Shown: one piece after another, positions 25,291 through 37,680 of the stretch
Layout: the number at the start of each line of letters is the position of its first letter
Position numbering within the stretch: the stretch's first letter is position 1
Origin: Torymus aiolomorphi
Taxonomy: Eukaryota; Arthropoda; Insecta; Hymenoptera; Torymidae
Direction: 5' to 3'
Length of the DNA stretch: 64,000 bases
Assembly (NCBI GenBank): GCA_036365515.1
Contig: CM070873.1
Span: forward strand, 68,507,529-68,571,528
Made by a program: the position numbers and the translations under genes
The notes under the pieces: generated by a model
What the model saw: the letters and a program-made list of their open reading frames with translations, nothing else
What the model was told of the DNA's origin: nothing
The model's database searches: none

Positions 25291-25362
25291 TTATTGTAGT
25301 AATTCACGTATTTTCTATATATTCGAATACAATATTTTTATTGTGGCTTTTAAATTAACTAG

Positions 25363-25980
25363 CCAGTTCAAGCGCGCTGCGCGCGCTCTTCGCTTCACCT
25401 TGTCTTATGCAATTAATATTGAAATATTATGAATTTAAAATTCATTTTATTTTTTAACATACACAAATTTATCCAATATTTTCTATTAAAACTTGGATTG
25501 TATTTATATTTATTTTAGTTTTTTCTTAAAATACAAAAATTTCGAGGTTAGAAATTTAATCGTGTTCAGAACAGTTTTCACAGTCCATTATTAACTGCAG
25601 ATAAAATAATAATACTTTTTTGTTATACAATATTAAACTTTAAGTTATTAATACAATTTATAATTTATATCTTTAGTTTAAATATTTCATAATTTCAAAT
25701 TATATGGGTTTTATTTGGATGAATAAGTTAAGACCTTCAGCTAATAGCTAACGCCAATGCAGACCAATCACGGGTTCCTTTTAAACGGACTTGACCAATC
25801 GTAAAGGTTTTATTTCGGCTTCACATTTCCGTCATCATTCTTTTAAGAGAAAACAGAGGTACTCAAATCTATTGGATATCGATCAACATGTAAATGACTG
25901 AAATTGAATAATATTCAAATAAACGCTTGTTCAATTTGTTATCATTCAAATGTTGTTTTCTCGCTTTTTTATTGAACAAT
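25363..25980. repeat. AT-rich stretch with a dispersed repeat piece
   Basis: Starts with CGCGCTGCGCGCGCTCTTCGC, a palindromic cluster like those near Helitron ends, though no defining terminus is visible. 25803-25850 carries AAGGTTTTATTTCGGCTTCA and further bases repeated at 49520-49567, so at least that part is a dispersed repeat. The rest is AT-rich without frames. Confidence 0.4.
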
Positions 25981-26480
25981 ATCCACCCTCAACCTAAGAC
26001 CCCAGCGACAGCCTAGAAACAAGATGACAGATGCACTTTACACCCCTGCCTCTATACATTCGCGAATTTTTCGAGGAACGAGGATCGCCTTAATTCGCGG
26101 ATCGGCCGCGAAAAGCGTTTTTCCGATAGATTTAACCGCTCGCGTCGGTGTAATCTCCTTTCGCGCCCTCGATCCGCTTTCACCCCCGGCAGGGGGTTGT
26201 CCTCTTCGCACGCGCGTAAGCCGCTCTTCTTTTTTGTCACCGGATGCGCATGTAAACACCTTTTGAGCGCGTTCGCCGCGGAAGGATGAATTTTGTATTT
26301 CGGAATAAGGTCAAAAGTCGTTTGATGGTTGGTGGCTCGCGAGGCGAGGGGTATGTGTATAGGTCGGTAAGTACTCGAGGTGTCATGTGTGAACGGTGGG
26401 TAAGAAGAGTACAAAGGGCTGTAATTTATCCGGAGGCAGAGATAATGAGCGTTATCGAATTTTATTTTCCTTTATTTATA
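25981..26480. other. CpG island 14
   Basis: Left part is C-rich (CCACCCTCAACC). The core at 26040-26280 is CpG-rich and fairly balanced, with a forkhead-like TGTAAACA at about 26250. The right part 26290-26440 is G/T-rich (GATGGTTGGTGGCTCGCGAG). An acceptor-like pyrimidine tract ending TTTATAG/GTGAAA is at about 26478, unsupported. Confidence 0.42.
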
Positions 26481-27400
26481 GGTGAAACAGAATAAAGTTG
26501 TAGGATAGTATTTTTTCGTTCGCGGAAAAAAAATGGCTGGTTCGAAAAAGTGGAAACGTTTTATAGGTATTTACGCAGGGCTAGGATTGTTTACATTTCG
26601 AAATGGTCATTTAAACATATTGGAAACTACAAACTATCATGCGATCCAATTTAACCTCGGAATTGATGTAATAACTTTTCTCGCTAACACATAAAAAGTT
26701 ATTAAAAAAACGTCCGAAAGTAATAAAACCAAAAATAGTAAAAAGTTAATCAACGAAATATCTGTTTCAAAGTGGCTTTTCATTCGTGCGCGAACTACGC
26801 AGTACGAATGCGTTTTTTTTACGCTTGCGCTCGCCGTATATACGTAGATTCGCAAAAGCATACATCACACGCTTCGCGTATAACCAGCCTGGCCTCGAAA
26901 AGCTCGGCGCTTTCACTGCAAAGCTGGAAAATTTCCTGACATTTACAGGCTACACGTATGTGCATATACGTGTACCTGCGTTGCACTACGCGCGTATACA
27001 TATGTGTGTGTGAGTTTCGATTGCCAATGTTGATGATTTTCAAGCATCATACGCTCTGTCAAGTTCAATAGTGGTTGCCGGGTTTTCATTTTATTCGTAG
27101 TTTGAAAATGTTTTTCCGAATTTTCTTCTTTTTTTTTTGCTTTACATAGTTTAATATAAATAAGTTTTGTAAACTGTATTAATATAAGTTTACATATATA
27201 GGGAATATTTATACACGGAATATTTTTTGCAAAATGTCTATCGTTCGATTAAGATAAGTAAAGAAAAATAGTTTTACATTACTGTTTTGAAAAATATATT
27301 GTTAAATTAATTCTATTCACTAATAAGATATAAGCAACACAATGATAGTAGACTTATTATTTCTTACAAGAAAAGTTAATCAATCTTAGCTTTTTACGTT
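26481..27400. other. AT-rich spacer with a small CpG block
   Basis: AT-rich on both sides of a CpG block at 26780-27015, which ends in a short GTGTGTG run. No gene, repeat family or RNA recognised. Confidence 0.45.
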
Positions 27401-28116
27401 CTCCATAACCCGGCAACTCTTTACGAAACTACTCCTTAACCGTTTTTTAATTAAATACCATCAAACGGCCGATTTCTAAAATTCACGTAACATCCAAACC
27501 CAACCTCTTATTCGTCTTCCACAATTTCACCTCCAACACCCTATACCTCTGCTTATCCACAAACCAAGCCTCCTCTCAAACCAGCGCTTCCGCGAATCGC
27601 CAGACAACCGTGGCCTATACCCGTGAATCATCTTACGTAACCCTCTCTCTCGGATGAAAATCGATCGCGCGCTCCGCTGAACCAAGGCGCACTAGGGGGT
27701 AGGAGGCAAATCTCGAGAAAAAATTAGGTTAGAGCCATCAGCCGGGTGGCGGGCAATTAATAGCCCGCGCGATTAGGACGATTACGATCGCGCTCTCGCT
27801 CGCGCGGCCGGACTAATCCGGCTATAATTCTCGCGCAGGGCCGCACGTACATGCATCACGCGGTCCTTTATACCCGCCGAAATCTGGCACGCGCGCGCTG
27901 TATGTATGGTCGCGTAATCACGTGGGTATTGTGCATATAGGAGAAAGGGTGGAGAGAGAGAGGATGATGTGTATGGGGAGTGCGATGCGTGCGCGGAGGC
28001 GGCGGGATGGGAAGGACGTTTGCAGGTGCGCACGTTTCAATCGTGTTTATTGGGGTGGCGCAGATGTGACCTGATTGTGCCCGCGGCTAGAAAGGAGCGG
28101 GTTAAGTTCATTGCTG
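27401..28116. other. CpG island 15, left part and core
   Basis: Left flank: 27481-27540 counts C24 A18 T16 G2. The core is at 27590-27910 (GCGCGCGATTAGGACG). A GA run lies at 27953-27964 and the G/T-rich flank begins at about 27940. That flank is interrupted at 28117 by a transposon and resumes after 28975. Confidence 0.58.
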
Positions 28117-28975
28117 CACGGAGAAAAATGTTATAATAAATTTTATTATAAAATGTGAGAAAAATTACTATATTTTATAGGAACGGTGTGACATATCGAA
28201 ATTATAATAATTTTTGCTACACAACATAGTAATTTTTATGGCTGACTAAATTTCAAAAAATTAATTTTTTTTCATTTTTTGAACTATTTTTGCATTTTAA
28301 TAGAATACTTAATGTGAAAATAAATTTTAAATTAGAAATAACATTTTTTTTTGACGACGGTTGGGATCGATCCTGGAACCCTCAGCATGGTAATCGGACG
28401 CGCTAACCGCACTTACCCAGGTAGGATTCTTGAGAACAAAATTTTGGAACTGACATATGTCAAACCCCTGGTTACAAAATCTCTTAAATGATAACATTGA
28501 ATAACTACAATTACATAAAAAATACTCATCATCAATGTACATAATAAAAAATAAAATGATTGAATCGAGATTTTCAAAGTTTTGTTTACTTAAAAGCAAG
28601 GCCAAGTGAAATTGCAATGGAGTACATAACCTCAATTAGACCATGTGCACGACTTGACGTACGCAGAAAGTACTATAGTTGTGGCAATTTTTACTATATT
28701 GGATAACAAAATTTCTTATGACGGGTGGCTAAAATTAAAAGAATATATTTCAAATTTTACTATATCGCAGTTTTTGCTATGTTGTATAGCAATTTTTCTT
28801 TTATGTTGTAATACTTTTTAACCAACACTGTAATAAAAATGACTAAAAATGTTGTAATTATTCATATAGTTATAACAAAAATGCAGCATACAGTGGAAAT
28901 GTCACACTTTTCCTATACTATATAGTAATTTTTATTATACTTATATTAAAATTTATTATAACATTTTTCTCCGTG
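28117..28975 (-). mobile_element. CAC..GAGAAAA element with tRNA-like module (859 bp)
   Basis: Ends CACGGAGAAAAATGTTATAA and its reverse complement form inverted repeats of 20 bp or more; TG lies outside both ends. The middle shares a tRNA-like segment and about 60 bp beside it (ACAAAATTTTGGAACTGA) with the element at 48293-49057, plus a second shared block (ACATAACCTCAAT). No long frame. It is inserted in the G/T-rich flank of a CpG island. Confidence 0.8.
28353..28425 (-). other. tRNA-like module (degenerate)
   Basis: On the minus strand it shows GGTTAGCGCGTC (D-arm/box A side), a 17-nt anticodon-arm region and GGATCGATCC (box B-like). The D-arm and anticodon stems have mismatches, so this is not a working tRNA. 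It is best read as the tRNA-derived head of a SINE carried inside a DNA-transposon-like element. Better preserved in the copy at 48553-48624. Confidence 0.6.
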
Positions 28976-29100
28976 TGGGTGCGAGGATATGGAGATTGGT
29001 TTTTGGATGTTTTAATTTAATTTTTGAGTGGTGATTGGTTAGAGGGGTTTGGTAGTTTTGCTATTTAACGTTGAGTTGTTGCTGTTTATTCTAATTTTTG
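28976..29100. other. CpG island 15, right flank after the insertion
   Basis: 28981-29040 counts T28 G19 A12 C1, continuing the skew seen before 28117. The transposon therefore landed in an existing skewed flank. Confidence 0.55.
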
Positions 29101-30157
29101 ATAATACTTCCGTATTGTTTTTATTTTATACTTAACAACATTTAAAGTGATTACTGATATGTAATATCTCTCGCTACGCTCGGGCGCTAACCTCACGCCA
29201 TGCAATAATGGGCCACTTAAGTCACACGTATCGTAATGTACTATTTTATAAAATTTTGGCAAATACGCAAATTGATTATTTTTTTATATCTTGTTGACGT
29301 TAATAGCTAAAGAAAACAAATTTATATTAGTTTTCTTAACTGACATTCTTCAAAACTTTGCTGAATAAGAAAATACTTCACATTTCTGTTGCATTGACTT
29401 CTTGTTTAGTACTGCTTTTGAATTTGATACGCAAAAAGTCTTTTTATAGATATGTCAAACTTTTCATTACTCGTTCTATTACAGTATACACGAGCTCATA
29501 AATAAAATACTTTATCATACTAGCTCAAAGTATATTTGTAAGGCAGCGTAATGCTAAGTATATATACGTCATGAGCAGTGGGTACATACTAGCATAGTTT
29601 TGAATTTTGTGCCAACCATATATCTATCTAAATATATCGCCGACTATTTGAGGGGTTGGAGAAGGGCTTCATGGCGCAAATGCGAAGACGGCGTATGACA
29701 CATTAAGGCCCTGGAAGCAGTTTCAGATACCATAAATTTGCCGAAAGCCGCGAGAAATGTCAAAACAGCGCGTTGCCATTAACCTAGTTATAAACGCGCG
29801 CCGTGTACTAATATGTATATTTCTGGAGAATTTCAATGGAAATTCGAAAAATTAATTATATGGAAATTCGACATTTTTAATTTTGATTTTCAGACTGGCA
29901 GCACAAAAACATACTAGCAGTGTAATCAGAAATTATGAGATTGCCTTTCTACGTTCAAATTCATCTAATACTTCGAGTGAATATTTAGAGAAACGATTTC
30001 GTGTTAAAGGAAAAGAAACGCAAAATGTGTTAATAAGGAATTCTAATAGTGTAGGAAACGTTTTCAGATACTTGCTTATTTGTACTTTACAGAAATAGCG
30101 TTACAAAGTTTTAAATTAATTTGAAAAATAAAAAAAAATACAAAAGCTTTATTGAAA
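29101..30157. other. Mixed AT-rich stretch
   Basis: Contains CTCTCGCTACGCTCGGGCGC (29168-29187), a palindrome-like cluster, and a more balanced block at 29560-29800. A frame at 29883-30098 follows an acceptor-like TTTTGATTTTCAG, but its 71 residues match no family I recognise. Not called as an exon. Confidence 0.35.
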
Positions 30158-30399
30158 CCCTGGTAGAATAAAAAAGAACATTGCTTGTATTTCATAATTA
30201 TGTACTGTTACGATTTAATAATCGTACCAATCCGAAATAAATTATTGCATTTACACTTCATAAAATATGTATTTTACGTAAATATATATAAGTAAAACTT
30301 TTAGATGAATTATATTATTTTTGCATTATGATTTTTGCTAAAAATTCTTCCATTTAATTAACACGTTAGCTATAAAATATGGTTAATTTTCTACCAGGG
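30158..30399. repeat. CCCTG-family MITE (242 bp)
   Basis: Ends CCCTGGTAGAA and TTCTACCAGGG are exact inverted repeats of 11 bp. AA lies outside both ends (30156-30157, 30400-30401). The interior is AT-rich and non-coding. Shares termini with the elements at 15949 and 38776. Confidence 0.75.
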
Positions 30400-30519
30400 A
30401 ACAGTTACAATTTATTCACTTAGATAAAGATAGATAAAAATTATTAATAATTCATCAATTCAAAATATACATTACGATTTTTATAAAAATATAGAAATAT
30501 ACACGAATAGAAAACATTA

Positions 30520-31400
30520 AAAACTTCAATATCAACTGGAAAACCAACCGAAAATTCGCTTTCCGTAAAAAAATCCATCGTATCTACGTTCAAACCGAAA
30601 CCCCTCGCAACGACCCACCAAAAAAACTGCCACCAAAAAGCTCATCTCACCCCACCCGTCACAATCCACAACTTCAAACACAAAAAAAACTCCGCACTCC
30701 CACTGGCGCGCGCTTGCAATTCCCATCCGTCGCTCTCCCTCTCTCTCTCTCTCTGCGCGCATATAGTCTTTGTCGCTCGGCAGGCAGGCAGTCAGCTCGC
30801 TCGCTCGACGGCGCTGATAAAGCGTCTATTTTCGAGGCGTAAAACCGCCTCTGCGTGAAGAGGGTCGCGCCGGCACAATGCACGCTGACCCATATACGGG
30901 TCGTTGCTATTTCAGATCCATCCTTTCCATAGAGGAAGGTCGTATACGCGCAAGCGCGCGCGTTCGCAGCGCTGCTATATACTCTCTGTACGTAGAAAAT
31001 GCCGTTACGTAAGTGCGCGCTGCCAGCTCACGCGCCTTGTTTTCGTGCAGCGGAGAGAGGGAGTTCGCCGCGCGCTTAGAAGCGCCGAGAAAACGCGGCT
31101 GCCAGTGCACCGAGCGAGCGAGCGAGTGAGAGTCTGTATGGCTTTCCGTCCAATGGCGCGATTACGTCAGAAATTTTCTTTCTAGCTGCTATGCGAGCCG
31201 CGCTGTTTTTCACTCTGGGAGAGGAGGTTTTTTTTCGTAGATGCGTGGTAGTGGTAGTATATTGCTGGGTCGTTCAGCATGGGATGATGATGGGCCGGGG
31301 ATTTTTTGCGAAACTGGTGCTTTTTTCTTGGAAATATGATATAGCTCGCGGTAGAGAATTATAAATGCGGGTTCTAATGTTTATTGTAACTGAGTATTTT
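30520..31400. other. CpG island 16
   Basis: Left flank 30530-30720 is C/A-rich (CCCACCAAAAAAACTGCCAC), with a CT run at 30737-30755. The core is at 30755-31170. The right flank 31200-31330 is G/T-rich (GATGCGTGGTAGTGGTAG). Strong switch. Confidence 0.58.
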
Positions 31401-32540
31401 ATTTTTGTTGTCGGAGAGAATGCTGATCTGAGAGTGGATACAAATTAGTTTAATTGTTAAAATCATGTATTCTAACGTGATGTTTCTTTTTTATCAGAAA
31501 AATCGTTCAAGGATGAGTTATGTAAAATAAGTACAATGAAATTACTCAACTATGTTATTATTTTTTTTTTTTTTTTCATAAAATTAGTTTTAATACCATA
31601 ATTTGAATTATCGTAGAAAAATTTAAGCCGTACATTTCTACAAATAACCACTAAATTTTAATGTTTAAATTTTTCCCAATATTCGTGATAATATAATGTA
31701 AACATCCTCAGTTAATAAATAAGAAATCAGTTTCTTAGTTTTTATAAACGTCTATTAAAATATCTCCGCGACTAATTAGAATAAAATAAGTTTACTATTG
31801 CATAAGCAGTGAGCACTATTATAAGGGCTAATATGCACTTTGGAAATGTGCTTTTCGTACCCTACATTTATCATTTTCACCGAAGCCGTTATTATTGAGT
31901 TCATCCAATAGAGTATGAGCCAATTTCATCAATTAACTTGATAAATACTTCACAATAAATTAAACAGATCAGCATCTAACCAAGTTTCAAGGCGAGTCTG
32001 ACCTCGACGGATTTAAACTACTTAAAAATCTCAGCTCTCCCGATAAAGCCCGCACGTATAAAATCGGACGCTTCGCGCAATAATAAAATGCATGCAGATA
32101 AACTGAGACGGGTGGATTGACACGAAAGAAATCTAGAACTTTTGGTTCAATTAAAGGGAATTATGTAAATATTATGAAAAATGCCGATTCGTTTTTCTAA
32201 ATTTTGAGGCGAACCTAGTTTTACTAAAACGTTATTTTTTTTGATTTACATGTAAAATTTATTAATATTGCAGTTAAATAATTTTGTAACTTGAACTCTT
32301 TTTTATAAATCGATTTATTTGTTCAAAATAACAAATTTAAACAGATAATATGTAGATTACTGTGGAAATTGTAAAAGAAAAAGAATAGGAAGAAATGTTT
32401 GACAGCAACAACTACCCACTACACTTTGAAGAACAGTTTGAATAAATTATTAGCTAACTTTCCAACTAAATAAGCATCTATTTCTACTTTGTTTATGAAT
32501 TATGTAACAAAAACCTCTAAAAAGGTCAATATCCCAACGT
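31401..32540. other. AT-rich spacer with a balanced patch
   Basis: AT-rich, with a T-run at 31559-31576. 31860-32110 is more balanced and could be regulatory. No genes or repeats supported. Confidence 0.45.
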
Positions 32541-33230
32541 GAAAATCTGATTACCCAATACAAATATAAAACCTTCATATAAACATTACTCGACTGCATT
32601 ACAACTGCACATTACGATCCTCTCTCACTCCGATTCCGTGCGCGTTTATCGATTTCCCCGCTCACAGTCCAACAGTGCGCGCAAAAACCTCGCTACATCC
32701 TACAATCACTTCTCGCCGACCCTTATTACCGGTAGCCGACGTTAAATCTAGTTTAAATCGGTTTAATAAATATCGAGCGCGTATACGTGTACACACGGTT
32801 GCGTCACGTATAAACTCGCGGGCACGCGCGCGCGCGATTTTCAAAAATTACACGTTGCACGCGCGCGAACCATATCTTCGTGCGATTACTTTCTCGCCGC
32901 TTTTTACGTAATCTCTCGCGTTCGCTCGCTCGCTGCGTGCGTTTTGCATTCAATGTTTGCTTTTTTTTCGTGCTCCCGGTATGCATTATTCCGCGTGGGA
33001 GGCTTTGCCCCCTGCTTAAAAAGTAAATTTTGTAGCCTTTTCCCCGATTTGCATAGAACTCGCGCGGGAAAGTGAGAGAGATTACGCGAAAACGGGTGTC
33101 GATGCGGTTGCCCGTATTTGCATCTCGTGGGAGGACGCTGAAAATGTGTGGTTTTGATGTTTTTATTATTGGCCGTAAAATGCTGCAAGTAAGCTGTATT
33201 TTTCGCTTTCATAATGCGAATTCATTTTCA
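32541..33230. other. CpG island 17
   Basis: Left flank 32520-32730 is C/A-rich. The core at 32760-32940 holds GCACGCGCGCGCGCG. The right flank 33060-33190 is G/T-rich (GTGTCGATGCGGTTGCCCG). Same polarity. Confidence 0.5.
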
Positions 33231-33420
33231 TAATGTTTTTCTTATGTATTTGTCACATGTAACAATACCAAAAGAGAACATAATATATAATGAGTTTACG
33301 GCATAAATATGCTGTTGACAAAAATTATATTTGAAAATTTTTGAAGAAACTAATTTATAATCAGCTTAATTACATAATACTTTAATATAAAATACAATGT
33401 CATATTGATCCAAAACTTTT

Positions 33421-33960
33421 CAAAAAGTGGACCTTCCAGTAACAAAACTGCTAAATCCGAAATCTTTCTCATCATTTATCATGTCAAACCCCATCCCCGA
33501 AACGCATCGAATTCCCCTCTCCCAAATCGCGATAAAATCCAATGACGCATCTCGCGACTGCAGTCGAATCGAAAAAAAGGAACGAAAGGGGGGAAAGAAA
33601 GAGTTGCGCTCGCTCGGCGCGCATCGGTTGCGTAATCCTCGCGCGCCCGCCTCTCTCGAGTCGTAATTTCATCCCGAGAGCACTTTCTCTTTCGACCGGG
33701 CCGCGTGTTTCCCCCCTACTACATACTCCTGGTCGTCGGCGACCGGACCACGTAACTAACCGGCCTATCGTAATTAGCCGTGAGCTAGCGCGGGGCCGTA
33801 AACAGCGATGGATAATGGGCTATGGGATGGGATTCAGTGGAGCGTTTTTACGCGGTGTCTTGAAATGGTTATGGTGGCCTCTTGGTTGGAGTAGTTTGGT
33901 GTTTGCATTTAGAAGCGCTTTAAAGGTGGAACTCAATTATATTTGACGTCGTGTATATTT
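33421..33960. other. CpG island 18
   Basis: Left flank 33430-33540 is C/A-rich (AAACCCCATCCCCG), the core is at 33600-33800, and 33805-33930 is strongly G/T-rich (GGATAATGGGCTATGGGATG). Compact example of the switch. Confidence 0.57.
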
Positions 33961-34440
33961 TTATTACAATAATTTGATTTTACAGGAAAATGTAGGCATT
34001 TACTGCATATACGATGTGAATAAGATTCAGGACTGATCTAGGATTTTTTAGTCTTCCTTGACCTTTATATAAGGTAACATTAAAAAAGAGACAAAAAGGT
34101 AATAACGTTCATACAGATTGTTTGTTTTTATATAACGATAATTGCGGTTCTTGTTTCTGCGGCAATAAACTTTCTCGTTTTTTAGTAATAATACTTAGAA
34201 TATTGTAGAACGCAACAAATAAAACCGACCTGTAAAAGTAAATGTTAAAAGCAAATCATAAAAACTAATAAATAAATATTTTATTTAAATAAAAAGATAA
34301 AATTTTAACTAAAAACAAAAAGATATTCATTATTTACAATAAATTTTATTACTACTCAAAATTCTAAACGTAAAATCATTAAAAAACTTTCATTTCTACG
34401 AAAAGACTACCTATTCAACTTGTAACGGCGTTTAACTATA
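33961..34440. other. AT-rich spacer, nothing seen
   Basis: AT-rich DNA without supported features. Confidence 0.55.
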
Positions 34441-35290
34441 ACTCTACCATTACATAATACTAAAACCATTCCTTTCATTTTTATATCTCATCACATAATG
34501 ATGCTAACCACCCACGAAAAATCTCCAAACTCATCCATCATTCCTACAAAAAAGCTTCAAACTCGCATCCTTAACCCTCACATCATCTCTCGCTCGCTGT
34601 CTGCCTATTGCGCGAGCGCGAGAGCAACAGGACGGCGACCGCCAGAGCCCCGCCGCCGTCGCGGCAACGGGAGCAGTGTCGTGCGGGCGCCGTGACTTTC
34701 TCCGGCGCGACTGCGGCCAGCGGCCGCTCTTGTACTTCCCCGAGGCCTCGCTCATGAACGAGCGCGGCGCGCGAGCGTGGAGAGGGGGAGAGAGCGACCC
34801 TCCCCTCCCAATGCATCGCGCAGCAATGCACCGCTGCTGCTGCAACTTTTCCCCCACTTTTCGCCGCGCCCCTCTCCCATTCGTTTTCTCCCCACTCTGG
34901 CGTACTACCCCCACCACTGCATAGTTTCCCCTCTCGCGCTTACGCGGCTGTCTCGCTTGCCGGCGAGGTGCATCGCGCGCTGCAGAGGGGATGAGTCGCG
35001 AGAGAGAGCTTTAGCGTTTGTTTTTCAGAGCCGACGGCGCGGCTGTCTGAGTTCGTTTTGATGGACGGCCTGTCGCTGTGCGAGGTGGAGAGTTGCGAGC
35101 GGCTGCTGCTGCCTGTGTCTTTCGAGGTGTCTAGCTGATTTTTTTTTCGCCACCCCCATCTCCGCGCGGACTGAATTTTCCGAGGCTTTTCGCGCTTTTC
35201 GCAAAGGGCTCTTTGTTTGTCGTGGGAGTTTTATCTCTTGCGTCGCGGAAGTAGATGCTTATATCTTTGGCTTTTATTTTTTATAAGAAT
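34441..35290. other. CpG island 19
   Basis: Left flank 34430-34600 is C/A-rich. The core at 34600-35030 is very GC-rich (CCGCCGCCGTCGCGGC) with a C-rich part at 34840-34930. The right flank 35030-35250 is G/T-leaning. Overlapping long frames on both strands reflect composition. Confidence 0.52.
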
Positions 35291-36090
35291 GTAGTCTCGT
35301 TTTTAAAAAATTAAGGTTCTGAAGTATTTATTAGGTGGGAAACAGTTTAATTTATTGATGATAAGGAGGATTTCTTATAACAAGAAGGTAGGCAAGTTCA
35401 GCTGTTATTTATTAACTATTTTATTAAGTATTTTTAAGAGTAACCGGAATTATCTTTAGTCATTATAAAAACTAATTTTAGAAATAATCCAATCTTTTCT
35501 CACCAGTTTACCTATATAATATTTACTACGTTTGCAATTACGTTACCGACAAACAAAAGATATATTTAAAATCAAACGAATGCAGATTAAGAAATCCGCG
35601 TCTTTATTTATGTAAAGTCTTATTCGATTTTCACGCACAATGAAAAACCACAAGCAAGCAAATCAGATCATTAAACTTTTTTTAACGATGTCATTGTTCG
35701 CGTGAGTGAAAGAACAAGCGCAAATAATCCCGATCCTTTTCGCGATACCTTTTTTCTTTGATATACGCGACTTTTGTTTCTTTTGGCTCATTGTTCTTCG
35801 GTCTTCGGGAATAAGCGTAACTTCCTGCTTTCACATTTTTCGCATAGCTCGAGAGCCAGTGCGTAATGGTCTCTTACGCTTCCTTCAACTACACTAATAC
35901 TGTCGTATATTTTTGGCTTATGAATTGTTTGCTTGGTTACAACGAAGTGTTGTCCCAACGACTAGTTAAAGAAACAATTACTTTACAAGCTATCGACTAT
36001 CGGCGCCTGCGGCTTCTTGCGCAAGCTCGAAAATTTCAAAGATTTCGCTTTGGTTTTTTGCTTTTTTGCTCTCCTTAATAACGACTAGAC
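35291..36090. other. AT-rich spacer and a weakly balanced block
   Basis: 35291-35690 is AT-rich. 35691-36090 is mixed, with frames of about 65 codons that match nothing known. Nothing further supported. Confidence 0.45.
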
Positions 36091-36820
36091 ATTTTAAAGT
36101 TATCGCCTTTTTAAACTTCATTTGTACAATTGTTTCAAGAAATGACATAAAATTAGACGAGTTTTATTTTTTTCGATCTTTATTTTTAGAGTAAATAGTT
36201 TTTTGAAAAAATTTACGGTATAAATCTTAATTTTATTAGTTGTAAGTTTATGTTCAAAAGATTTTTACATTCTCCAATTGTTACAAAAAAGATTTCGTCG
36301 TTCTCCATTGATACTAATAAAAACTTTTCATTCCAAGATTGCAGCAAGAAACTAAGAAAATGAAAGAAGTTCTCAAGTAAGGCGAGAAAAAAAAATTCAA
36401 TTATGTCGGGCTGTAGTCAACATAAAGAAGGTGTCCATTTCTCTAAGTACGACTAAGTGACACGGAAGATAATGAAAAAGTTTTTCAAGGCACTGTATAC
36501 CAAAATAAAGATAAATTAATGAAAATTCGTCATTTCAAATTACTAATTCAGAAGTACACTAAATGCAGTTATTGAATGCAGGGATAATTAACTTACGTAT
36601 ATTAATAGATTAGCCATACGACAGTTATTTTTGACTCACCTAAAACAGAAAATAAAATTGTATAATTAATAAAATGTTCAATAATCAAATCAAGAGTCTG
36701 TCGATAGTAATAAAAATTCATATTGCAAAAATAACGGTACTTCAAATTATCTTAAGACTTATCGAATTACAATAATAATTAGTGTTTTACCAAAAAGAAA
36801 TAATGTCAAAAATAATTCAA
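36091..36820. other. AT-rich spacer holding ratchet-point candidate 2
   Basis: AT-rich, no frame. The minus-strand splice-like motif is listed separately. Confidence 0.5.
36634..36672 (-). other. Candidate recursive splice site (ratchet point) 2
   Basis: On the minus strand a TTAAT branch-like motif is followed 25 nt later by ATTTTATTTTCTGTTTTAG and directly by GTGAGT (36639-36634). Like the site at 4285 it joins a complete acceptor to a complete donor with no exon, and both share TTTCTGTTTYAG/GTRAGTC. Two such sites on one strand 32 kb apart argue for a long minus-strand intron. Confidence 0.5.
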
Positions 36821-37680
36821 GATAATTCTCAAATAAAAATCCGCATACTCCTCAAAATCACAATATTCCTCAACGCGTAGTGTGTATTTCGAATCAAAAA
36901 GCACCCACGCAAATCCACAAAAAAGTGCCATCACCCAGCCCGAAAAAGAACCCAACCCTAACCACCTAAATTCGTTTAGCGCACTCGCGTTCGCGTGCGA
37001 GAAAGAAAGACAGCGGGATAACGAAACGCAAGAGAGAATTCCCTCTCTCTCCCTATGGCTAACTCCCATACCCCCACTTCTGCTCCTCACCCCCATTCCC
37101 CTATCCACTCACACAGGGCATCCCCCATCGCCGTTAGAATAGGAGGTGGGGAGCAGAGGGATGCACTCGCGCAGGCGCGCACAACGGCACACTGCGCCGC
37201 TGCTTGTGGCAGGTCCGGGCGCCTGCGCTGCATGCGCGCGTGTGTGACGTAGAGAGCGAGGGGTGAGAGCGAGAGAAGAGCGTCGGAGGGGCGGTCGGCT
37301 CGATACCGCGGGGTTCGCCCTGGGTTCAATGCACAGCGGCTCACGCACACCACACTGCCGACGCCATTTTCACCTGTAGGTGTGCCCGTGCGGATAGGTG
37401 GTTGTATATGTTCGCACATATGTATGCGAGTATGTATTGTATACGAGGTGTGCGGTTGACGAAATTCTTTTTGGTATAGGTGCACGATTTTTTGGGAAGA
37501 GGTGGTATGAGAGTTGTTGGATTTTTTTTGTTGAAGGAGGTAGGTTGTGGGGGGGGGGGGCAGATTTGAAGTGAAAATGTTGAATGAGGGTGTAAAGTGG
37601 GTTTATTGCACAATTTTATAAACGGTGGTGCGAATTTTGCGTGGATTAGTTCCAGTGAAAGTAATTTAGGAGCAAATTTA
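36821..37680. other. CpG island 20
   Basis: Left flank 36840-36970 is C/A-rich and C-rich again at 37060-37130 (CCCCATTCCCCTATCCAC). The core is at 37130-37320. The right flank 37370-37640 is strongly G/T-rich with a 12-G run at 37549-37560. Confidence 0.57.

Noticed and set aside
25363..25400. Helitron terminus near CGCGCTGCGCGCGCTC
   Set aside because: No TC start, CTRR end or hairpin at the right spacing could be shown; the similar cluster at 29168 is equally inconclusive.
26455..26485. Plus-strand pyrimidine tract ending TTTATAG before GTGAAA
   Set aside because: Good acceptor look but the following donor is poor and no exon follows.
28353..28425. A genuine tRNA gene
   Set aside because: D-arm and anticodon stem mismatches, no acceptor stem pairing, and it lies in a repeated element; called tRNA-like only.
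29883..30098. 71-codon frame behind an acceptor-like TTTTGATTTTCAG
   Set aside because: No recognisable family, no branch point or donor that completes an exon, and it is on the plus strand against the ratchet-point evidence.
37310..37345. Box B-like GGTTCAATGC on the plus strand
   Set aside because: No matching box A or cloverleaf around it.
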